Source of the DNA: Phycisphaeraceae bacterium
GTDB lineage: Bacteria > Planctomycetota > Phycisphaerae > Phycisphaerales > UBA1924
Direction: 5' to 3'
DNA length: 5,350 nt
Assembly: GCA_009827205.1 (NCBI GenBank)
Contig: WUAK01000201.1
Location: forward strand, 1-5,350
In this document: positions 1 to 4,827 of the stretch, one piece after another
Layout of the letters: every line of letters begins with the position of its first letter
How positions within the stretch are numbered: the first letter of the stretch is position 1
Notes under the pieces: generated by a model
Told to the model about the DNA's origin: nothing
The model's database searches: none
Seen by the model: only the letters and a program-made list of their open reading frames with translations
Position numbers and translations under genes: made by a program

Positions 1-170
1 TCAACGGCGAAGACGCAAACGGCGCCTGGAGCCTCTACGTCTACGACGAGAACGGCGCTGACACCGGCACGTTCGATGGCTGGACCATCGACATCGTCAC
101 CATCCCGGCACCGGCTTCGGCTGCTCTGCTCGGCCTCGGCGGCCTCGCCGCTGCACGTCGCCGTCGATAA
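1..170 (+). CDS. C-terminal end of a secreted P-domain-like protein with PEP-CTERM-type sorting tail (5' truncated)
   Basis: Only the last 55 codons are present (reading frame from base 3, TAA at 168-170), so the N-terminal function is unknown. Residues 1-31 contain NGEDANGAWSLYVYDE and later FDGWTIDI. This is the pattern of the last strands of proprotein-convertase P domains and related jelly-roll modules, which in bacteria often sit at the C-terminus of secreted proteases or surface proteins. The tail follows directly: a PAP motif (IPAPAS), a short hydrophobic Ala/Leu/Gly stretch (ALLGLGGLAAA) and a terminal RRRR. That is the three-part layout of PEP-CTERM sorting signals, with PAP in place of PEP as is common in planctomycetes. 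In that family an exosortase processes the tail during export. The protein is therefore probably surface-associated or released. The parent enzyme cannot be named. A strong terminator follows 53 bases after the stop. Confidence 0.85.
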   Translation, partial: NGEDANGAWSLYVYDENGADTGTFDGWTIDIVTIPAPASAALLGLGGLAAARRRR

Positions 171-223
171 GACGATGACATGAAATTGAACGCGGCAGCG
201 TTCAGCTTCACTCTACCTCTAAT

Positions 224-255
224 GCCGCCCCCGTTCTCCGCGGGGGCGGCTTATT
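224..255 (+). terminator. Intrinsic terminator of the PEP-CTERM protein gene
   Basis: A perfect 10-bp GC stem (GCCGCCCCCG at 224-233 with CGGGGGCGGC at 241-250) encloses a 7-base loop and is followed by TTATT. It begins 53 bases after the stop codon of the plus-strand gene. The short T-rich tail on the plus side makes it a terminator for that gene. Confidence 0.8.
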
Positions 256-314
256 GCGCGCACTGGCAGGCACCAGGCGCGCATCTGCGGGTGATCTTGA
301 CACATACCACCCGC
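256..314. other. Two further tandem stem-loops between the convergent terminators
   Basis: Two inverted repeats lie back to back. At 256-282, GCGCGC pairs with GCGCGC (277-282), and an inner CTGG (263-266) pairs with CCAG (273-276) around a 6-base loop, with one bulged A. At 287-314, GCGGGTG (287-293) pairs with CACCCGC (308-314) around a 14-base loop. Neither has a T-tract, so they are not textbook terminators. They may be back-up termination or RNA-stabilising structures acting on either transcript. Confidence 0.45.
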
Positions 315-323
315 GGCGCACAT

Positions 324-356
324 GAAAGGGGCGGACCACTCTGGTGATCCGCCCCT
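324..356 (-). terminator. Intrinsic terminator of the haloperoxidase gene
   Basis: Read on the minus strand, a 9-bp perfect stem (AGGGGCGGA with TCCGCCCCT, bases 348-356 and 327-335) extends by four more pairs, one of them a G-U, to a 4-base loop. It is followed by TTTC. It starts 35 bases after the haloperoxidase stop codon. The orientation of the short T-run assigns it to the minus-strand gene. Confidence 0.75.
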
Positions 357-391
357 GGTGTTGGTGTTCGCTGGAAACTGATGTCTCGGGT

Positions 392-2503
392 TTAGTCGCA
401 GCCTTGCTGATAAGCGTTGAACCATGCGGTGAAGTCGTTCGCAGCGACTTCGCCGTCGTTGTTGATATCAGCGACCGGGGAGTTGTTGTTGAACCCATTG
501 ATCCAGGCGGTCAGGTCCGTGGGGGTCAGGATGCCGTCGAGGTTGACGTCACCGGGGCAGCTGACGCGGCCGTCGATGTAGCGCCTGGCGTTCCAGAAGG
601 CATCGGGTCCGATGTCGAGACCCATGATCCGTCCGGGCAGGTCGTCGGCTGCGGGGTGGATGCCGCCCCAGATCCGTGAGAGCGAGCACTGGTCGCTCGC
701 GTCGACGTAGCTTGGCCACTGCAGTGTGACGTCCATGCTTGGGCCTTCCTCGAAGACGAGGAACTCGTTCTCAGGGCAGTTGAATTCACCCATGCCGGCC
801 GGGAAGTAGGGCGACCCGGTCATGAGCGTCATGACCTCGGCGGCGGCGCGGCTGAAGGTGCTGTGCCCCGAGACGTAGCCCGCAAAGGGTGGTGTCACAA
901 ACGAAGGCCTCTGGTAGGGCCACCAGCGTTCGGCGAGGATCCAGCCCACGCCGGCCTGGTCGGTGTCCGGGTTGAAGATGAAGCCCGGCCCGCGCCACGC
1001 ATAGAGGGCGACTTTGCCCACGTTGAACGCGAGGTGTGCGTGCCGTTCACCCGGCGCCGATGATTCAGGGGTAATGACCTCGATGTAGCCCGGGACGAGC
1101 GGGATGCCGTCGGGGTGGTACGAGGGACCGTTCGGGTCGGACGACTGGCCCAGATCTGCCATGTAGCGGATCGCTGAGATAGGCCTGATGTAGTCGTACC
1201 AACCCTTTACGCCCCAGGCGGCGACGGCTGCGTCGTGCATGGTGCCGCCCAGTGTGAGGTAGGTCTTGACGTCGAACTCGAGATCGTTGAGAACCGGGCC
1301 CTCGCCCTGGAATTTCTTCTCGAATTCGGGGTGGTCTGAGACGTAGTTGAGAATCGTGAACCAGTGACCGGGCGGCGTCTCGGAGTCGGGGCCGTCGGCC
1401 CAGAACTCGGCGAGGATTCGGCCGTAATCACCCAGCGGAACGATCTGCTCCTCGTAAGGCTGGCCCGTGACGGGGTTGACGTCGTACCCGACAGAGTTGT
1501 CGCCGCCGTCGAGGAAGTCGTAGAAGTCATTCCAGTCAGCGGGGTCAACGAGTGAGGCGTTCCCAATGCCGTTGGGCGAGGCGTCGATCATGGTGCCAGT
1601 TGCCTGGTCGAGGTGACCACTCCAGACAGCAACCATCGCGAATCCCCGTTTGTAATCTTCATCGCCCTCTTGTCCGAGCCTGGGCGGATCGCCCGGGTCG
1701 TGGAACACCCAGTAGTCCTCGCCCGTGTGAGGATGGGTGTAGACGTTGAGATCGCTTTCTCTGAGGGCAAAGCCGTCGACAATGCCCCACTCGGGGCTGA
1801 GGAACTGGATCTCACCCACCGGGAGCAGGTTGCCCGACTGGTCGATGTAGAAATCGAGCGAGAGGGGCTGCCAGCGGTTGGGCTTGGTCATGTTTGGGTT
1901 GCCGGGCAAATCGGGGACGAGCGCGAGGTTCGCCGGCTTGTAGTGGATGTTTCTGTAGTCGTCCTGTTCGTTGGCGTTGTCAACGAGACCCCACTGGATG
2001 TAGGTCTCTGCGATCCGGTTTCCCAGCGCTGCGGGCGTATCGCCCACTGTTGAGGTGTTGTTGACGTCGTAGCCATCGGCTGCCATCTGCTGGTCGTAGA
2101 CGGGGAACATGACGTCTGCAGCTGGCGAGTTCATGAAGCGGTGGCGCAGGATGCGGTACATCGCGTAGCTGATCGCTTCGTGACGCGCAGCCTCGACATC
2201 GGCAGCTGTCTGCCTCTCGTGGTGCCTGTAGGTGTCGGCCTGATCGTCGTACGCGGCCCACGCGTCCCACATCGCGCCGGAGGTGTGGAACAGGTTGCGA
2301 GCGTGCACGGTCGGTCTCGCTAGGTCGTTTCGGATCGAGTCGAGAAGGATGTCGTTCCAGATGCGAGCGATGCTGTGCGGCCCGCGGGGCTGGACCACCT
2401 CTCCTGTGCTCAGGCGGTGCACCCACTGAGCCTCTGCCTGCTGAGGGATTGCCATGCCTGCAGCCATCGCGAGGGCAAGCGCGGTACCTGTGGACCACTT
2501 CAT
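392..2503 (-). CDS. Exported vanadium-dependent haloperoxidase-family protein (PAP2 superfamily) with C-terminal dockerin-like module
   Basis: Protein of 703 aa. Known members of this family use vanadate and H2O2 to oxidise halides; the fold and pocket are shared with class A acid phosphatases. Residues 1-25 are a signal peptide (hydrophobic core, then AEA before QW), so it is exported. Residues 43-87 (IWNDILLDSIRND ... MWDAWAAYDD) resemble the N-terminal helices of bacterial haloperoxidases. The full vanadate/phosphate signature is present: K433-x6-R440-P441, S545-G546-H547, and S609-R610-x5-H616-x3-D620. By family analogy H616 is the vanadate ligand and H547 the acid-base residue. F540, five residues before S545, matches the Phe of fungal chloroperoxidase rather than the His of algal bromoperoxidases. 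Residues 649-703 form a dockerin-like module with two calcium loops (D652-N654-D656-D663 and D679-N681-D683-D690) and cysteines at C649 and C702. I chose the ATG at 2501-2503 because it follows AGGGAG by six bases and puts the signal peptide at the N-terminus. An in-frame ATG at 2579-2581 would add 26 polar residues and has no good ribosome site. The halide and substrate are unknown, and a phosphatase activity cannot be excluded from sequence. Confidence 0.9.
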   Translation of the reverse strand: MKWSTGTALALAMAAGMAIPQQAEAQWVHRLSTGEVVQPRGPHSIARIWNDILLDSIRNDLARPTVHARNLFHTSGAMWDAWAAYDDQADTYRHHERQTAADVEAARHEAISYAMYRILRHRFMNSPAADVMFPVYDQQMAADGYDVNNTSTVGDTPAALGNRIAETYIQWGLVDNANEQDDYRNIHYKPANLALVPDLPGNPNMTKPNRWQPLSLDFYIDQSGNLLPVGEIQFLSPEWGIVDGFALRESDLNVYTHPHTGEDYWVFHDPGDPPRLGQEGDEDYKRGFAMVAVWSGHLDQATGTMIDASPNGIGNASLVDPADWNDFYDFLDGGDNSVGYDVNPVTGQPYEEQIVPLGDYGRILAEFWADGPDSETPPGHWFTILNYVSDHPEFEKKFQGEGPVLNDLEFDVKTYLTLGGTMHDAAVAAWGVKGWYDYIRPISAIRYMADLGQSSDPNGPSYHPDGIPLVPGYIEVITPESSAPGERHAHLAFNVGKVALYAWRGPGFIFNPDTDQAGVGWILAERWWPYQRPSFVTPPFAGYVSGHSTFSRAAAEVMTLMTGSPYFPAGMGEFNCPENEFLVFEEGPSMDVTLQWPSYVDASDQCSLSRIWGGIHPAADDLPGRIMGLDIGPDAFWNARRYIDGRVSCPGDVNLDGILTPTDLTAWINGFNNNSPVADINNDGEVAANDFTAWFNAYQQGCD
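395..559 (-). other. Dockerin-like domain of the haloperoxidase
   Basis: This covers residues 649-703 of the haloperoxidase. Two 12-residue EF-hand-like loops (DVNLDG and DINNDG, each with Asp at position 12) are each followed by a helix with the pattern FTAW/LTAW. In known dockerins this fold binds calcium and docks onto cohesins. The same module, with the same AWxN helix signature, closes the next gene upstream. No cohesin is visible in this window, so the partner is unknown. Confidence 0.8.
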
Positions 2504-2509
2504 TTCGTA

Positions 2510-2515
2510 CTCCCT
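2510..2515 (-). promoter_or_regulatory. Ribosome binding site of the haloperoxidase gene
   Basis: Minus-strand AGGGAG lies six bases upstream of the ATG at 2501-2503. It decides the start in favour of this ATG over the in-frame ATG at 2579-2581. The FG-GAP gene upstream has the same AGGGAG-N6-ATG layout. Confidence 0.75.
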
Positions 2516-2583
2516 GTCTCTCTCTGTCGATCGTGAACGCCCGGACCCACCCCATGAATTCTGGACGTTCGAGTTTGTCATTT

Positions 2584-2642
2584 CAGCCTTGATTCAGGCT
2601 GTTTCTTGATTCCATTCTGCACCAACAATGCTGGTGATACAA
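2584..2642 (-). promoter_or_regulatory. Possible promoter, operator-like dyad and leader repeats of the haloperoxidase gene
   Basis: On the minus strand a weak sigma70-like pair, TTGTAT (2637-2642) and CAGAAT (2614-2619), is separated by exactly 17 bases. Those 17 bases (2620-2636) are a near-perfect dyad, CACCAACAATGCTGGTG, with 7 of 8 pairs around one central base. Just downstream, GAATCAAG occurs twice in direct orientation (2605-2612 and 2588-2595), and CAGCCT/AGGCTG (2584-2601) can form a 6-bp hairpin. The hexamers are poor matches (3/6 and 4/6), so the promoter call is tentative. The dyad and repeats are seen directly. The surrounding stretch is also more AT-rich than the flanking genes. 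Confidence 0.35.
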
Positions 2643-2793
2643 CGAAAAACACCCAATCAGCAGCCATCAAGCACGGACGCCTTATCGGCCTTAGGCATCT
2701 CATTTGGGCTGGCCCCAGAATTACCTCACCTCGAGGTCTGGAAAGGGGTTCACACTGGCCGGGAAGCCGAATGCCCCCTTGATTAGAACGTGT
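2643..2793. other. Intergenic region downstream of the FG-GAP gene; no strong terminator seen
   Basis: This is the distal half of the 290-bp gap between the two dockerin genes. On the minus strand, AAGGGG (2775-2780) can pair with CCCCTT (2743-2748) across a 26-base loop that has a small inner GGC/GCC stem. This is at best a poor terminator without a T-run. A 10-bp palindrome, ACCTCGAGGT, sits at 2728-2737. No coding frame with supporting features is visible, so readthrough from the FG-GAP gene into the haloperoxidase gene remains possible. Confidence 0.4.
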
Positions 2794-4608
2794 CTAACAG
2801 CCGGCGTTGAAGTTATTGATCCAACCCGCGAAGTCTGTTGGCGAGCACGCGCCATCGAGGTTCTGGTCGCACTCAGGGAGGCTGTTGTTGTACGCGTTGA
2901 TCCAAGCGGTGAAGTCGGACGGGGTGACCGCCCCGTCGCCGTTGACATCTGCGAGATAGCCGATACAGGGCGGCTCAACAACCTGGATGAGCGAGTTGGC
3001 CGGCACGTCGCGGAGTACCTGCACGATGCCGCTTGGCCACTCGATCATGACGACATCTGCCTCGGTATCGGTCCCGAGCCCGAAGTGGGCGGTCCTCTCG
3101 TTGTGGCTGAGGAAGTTGCTGCCCCCGTCGATCTCGTGGACGAGTTTCTTGCTGGGCATCGCGCTGTCCGGGGTCACCGTGATGAACGCGTGGATGCCCT
3201 CGCGGTTACTGACCGTTCCCTGGGTTTCGATGCGGAGCCAGTTGTTGTCGTTGCCCCCGTCGTTCCGGTAGAGGACTGGCTGGGCGCCGCTGTTTGTGAT
3301 GAAGACATCGAGGTCGCCGTCCTTGTCGTAATCGAAGGTGAGCAGTCCCTTGCCCGAGGCGGTATCGGTGACGCCTCGAAGAGCTGCTTCGTCGGTGAAG
3401 TTGCCGGCGCCGTCGTTTGACCAGAACATCGTTGGGTCATCGGCATACCCGTCGTGCGAGCTCGGGTTGTAGTGCGGCGGCGCGAAGTCGATGCCGTTGG
3501 TGTGCATTAGATCGAGATCGCCGTCGTTGTCGAAATCGCTGAGGGAGGCGGCCCAGCCCCAGTAGCCTTCTCTGACGCCCGCGTCGTCGGTAACGTCTGT
3601 GAATACCCGGTTGCCGTCGTAGCGGTAGAGCCGGTTTCCATCGCGGACTCGGCGCTCCAACTCGTAGATTGAGGTGACGAACCAGTCGAGGTCGCCGTCG
3701 CCGTCGTAATCACCGACGGTGGATCCCATGCCGAAGGTGTCTGTCCCCACGTTTGCCGCGTCGGTTCCGTCGGTGAAAGTGCCGTCGCCGTTGTTCCAGA
3801 AGAGCCGGCTCGTGCCGTGGTCGCCGGCGACGATCAGGTCGGGGTGGCCGTCACGATCGAGGTCTGTGAATCGGGGGGCGAAGCTCATTGAGTCGAAAAC
3901 CGTTGGGTTATTCGACATCACAAGATCGAGGAAGGTGCCCGTGGCTAGCGTTACATCCGTGAAGTGACCTGGGTTTGCTGCACCTTGGTTCCGGTAGAGC
4001 TTTGAGTTCTGCGGGGCTCCGGTGAGGTTCTGCGAATCGAAGCGCCACTCCGATGTGTAGAAATCGAGGTACCCGTCGAGGTCGTAATCACCGAACCCGA
4101 CGCTGTACCCGAAGTGCCTGTCGATTCCGAACAGGTCGGCACCGCGTGCGGCTGCTTCTTCGGTGAAGACGCCGGTGCCGTCGTTGATGTAGAGGTAGTA
4201 GTGATTGACATCGAGAGCGGTGACGTAGATGTCGAGGTCGCCGTCGTTGTCGATGTCGGCGGCCTGCGCGCCGTTGGTGTTTGCAACGAGGGGTGTTTCG
4301 CCGAACGATGTGGTGGTCGCGTCGGTGAATGTTCCGTCGCCGTTGTTGAAATACATGATGTCGGAATCACCGTACCTGGTGACGAAGAGGTCGACCCAGC
4401 CGTCGTTGTTGAAGTCGCCGCAGCTAGCGCTTCCTGAGTAGTAGGCTTGTTGCTCTTCGCCAGAGACAAGCGTGTGTTGCAGGTAGCTGATGCCGCTGGT
4501 GGCAGTCACATCGGTGAAGGTCCACGATTGAGCAGACGATTGTGCGGCCATACCGGTCACTGCAACCAGAACACCCGCGGTGCTCATGCGTGTCATCAGT
4601 CTGTACAT
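2794..4608 (-). CDS. Exported FG-GAP/VCBS-repeat, ASPIC/UnbV-domain protein with C-terminal dockerin-like module (CRTAC1-like)
   Basis: Protein of 604 aa. Residues 1 to about 26 form a signal peptide (MYRLMTRM, hydrophobic core, SSA before QSW). Residues 29 to about 450 carry seven copies of the calcium-loop motif DxDxDGxxD: D65-D73 (N at the second position), D118-D126, D174-D182, D249-D257, D300-D308, D358-D366 and D426-D434. Several are followed by the strand phrase NNGDGTFTD or a variant. Seven such repeats fit an integrin-alpha-like seven-bladed beta-propeller. Residues 455-545 match ASPIC/UnbV (NNWLRIETQG, SNREGI, EIDGGSNFLSHNE, HFGLG, IEWPSGIVQ), giving the architecture of CRTAC1-like secreted proteins. 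Residues 548-604 are a dockerin-like module (loops D554-N556-D558-D565 and D581-N583-D585-D592; cysteines C548, C580, C588 and C604, the last residue). The family has no catalytic residues that I can name, so binding or adhesion at the cell surface is the likely role. The ATG start follows AGAGGGAG by six bases. The 219-bp gap to the upstream TPR gene and 290-bp gap to the haloperoxidase gene suggest separate transcription or a loose operon. Confidence 0.92.
   Translation of the reverse strand: MYRLMTRMSTAGVLVAVTGMAAQSSAQSWTFTDVTATSGISYLQHTLVSGEEQQAYYSGSASCGDFNNDGWVDLFVTRYGDSDIMYFNNGDGTFTDATTTSFGETPLVANTNGAQAADIDNDGDLDIYVTALDVNHYYLYINDGTGVFTEEAAARGADLFGIDRHFGYSVGFGDYDLDGYLDFYTSEWRFDSQNLTGAPQNSKLYRNQGAANPGHFTDVTLATGTFLDLVMSNNPTVFDSMSFAPRFTDLDRDGHPDLIVAGDHGTSRLFWNNGDGTFTDGTDAANVGTDTFGMGSTVGDYDGDGDLDWFVTSIYELERRVRDGNRLYRYDGNRVFTDVTDDAGVREGYWGWAASLSDFDNDGDLDLMHTNGIDFAPPHYNPSSHDGYADDPTMFWSNDGAGNFTDEAALRGVTDTASGKGLLTFDYDKDGDLDVFITNSGAQPVLYRNDGGNDNNWLRIETQGTVSNREGIHAFITVTPDSAMPSKKLVHEIDGGSNFLSHNERTAHFGLGTDTEADVVMIEWPSGIVQVLRDVPANSLIQVVEPPCIGYLADVNGDGAVTPSDFTAWINAYNNSLPECDQNLDGACSPTDFAGWINNFNAGC
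2797..2967 (-). other. Dockerin-like domain of the FG-GAP protein
   Basis: This covers residues 548-604. Two calcium loops (DVNGDG and DQNLDG, Asp at position 12 of each) are each followed by a helix reading DFTAWINAYN or DFAGWINNFN. It is clearly homologous to the haloperoxidase module (DLTAWINGFN, DFTAWFNAYQ). It carries two extra cysteines (C580 and C588) flanking the second loop and ends exactly on Cys. Confidence 0.82.
3307..4416 (-). repeat. Seven dispersed calcium-loop repeats encoding the beta-propeller blades
   Basis: Seven related 27-base units encode DxDxDGxxD. They lie at 4390-4416, 4231-4257, 4063-4089, 3838-3864, 3685-3711, 3511-3537 and 3307-3333. On the plus strand they show as variants of GTCGCCGTCGTTGTCGAAATC. 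The unit spacing of 51 to 75 codons suits one unit per propeller blade. This is a coding repeat inside the FG-GAP gene, not a CRISPR or mobile repeat. Confidence 0.85.
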
Positions 4609-4614
4609 CTCTCA

Positions 4615-4622
4615 CTCCCTCT
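4615..4622 (-). promoter_or_regulatory. Ribosome binding site of the FG-GAP gene
   Basis: Minus-strand AGAGGGAG ends six bases before the ATG at 4606-4608, supporting that start over the later in-frame Met codons 5 and 8. The adjoining upstream bases form the arm of a stem-loop (4623-4645), so access to this site could be modulated. Confidence 0.75.
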
Positions 4623-4708
4623 GCCCGCTCAGCTGGGAAGCGGGCCAAACATTCGATATTCGGCTCGGCGCGAAACGCGGCCAAGGCCCGAGAATCCGGG
4701 CCGCCGAG
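4623..4708 (-). promoter_or_regulatory. Structured leader of the FG-GAP gene (two stem-loops)
   Basis: At 4623-4645, GCCCGCT pairs perfectly with AGCGGGC around a 9-base loop and directly abuts the ribosome site. At 4664-4708, an outer CTCGGCG/CGCCGAG stem (4664-4670 with 4702-4708) encloses a GC-rich segment. Within it GGCCCG (4685-4690) can alternatively pair with CGGGCC (4697-4702) around a 6-base loop. The outer and inner stems share base 4702, so they partly compete. A regulatory role is inferred only from position and structure. Confidence 0.4.
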
Positions 4709-4728
4709 GATGTCACCCACACGACTCA

Positions 4729-4776
4729 ATCGTACTACGAATGCGAGCTTTGGGCAATGAAATCGAGCTTGCCCAA
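4729..4776 (-). promoter_or_regulatory. Possible promoter of the FG-GAP gene overlapped by an inverted repeat
   Basis: On the minus strand TTGCCC (4752-4757) and TACGAT (4729-4734) are separated by exactly 17 bases, each matching 4 of 6 sigma70 consensus positions. The -35 hexamer lies in one arm of a perfect 8-bp inverted repeat, TTGGGCAA (4750-4757) and TTGCCCAA (4769-4776), with 11 bases between. The repeat could be an operator. It could instead be a stem-loop ending the TPR transcript, though no T-run follows. Transcription from here would give a leader of roughly 110 bases. Confidence 0.4.
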
Positions 4777-4827
4777 CCTCACAAGCGGGCACAGCGAGAG
4801 CTGATAACCCACCATCGCAGGCGGCCT

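Noticed and set aside
344..679. Plus-strand open frame of 111 codons opposite the haloperoxidase dockerin module
   Set aside because: It begins inside the terminator stem and is antisense to conserved dockerin and active-site coding sequence. Nothing supports translation.
2504..2581. N-terminal extension of the haloperoxidase from an in-frame ATG at 2579-2581
   Set aside because: It would put 26 polar residues before the signal peptide and lacks a good ribosome site, while the inner ATG has AGGGAG at ideal spacing.
2728..2737. Perfect 10-bp palindrome ACCTCGAGGT
   Set aside because: It is a single short palindrome of a size expected by chance, with no promoter element or second copy nearby.
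2743..2780. Stem-loop after the FG-GAP gene as a terminator
   Set aside because: It has only six pairs around a 26-base loop and no T-run, so it is noted in the intergenic entry but not called a terminator.
2704..3420. Long open frame on the plus strand (238 codons) opposite the 3' part of the FG-GAP gene
   Set aside because: It runs antisense through the dockerin and ASPIC/UnbV coding sequence, shows no recognisable domain, and its Val/Asp/Glu-rich composition is what the reverse complement of the Asp/Gly-rich minus-strand gene produces.
3307..4416. Regularly recurring GTCGCCGTCGTT-type repeats that could suggest a CRISPR or tandem array
   Set aside because: They encode the in-frame calcium loops of the propeller, vary in sequence and are spaced unevenly by 51-75 codons.
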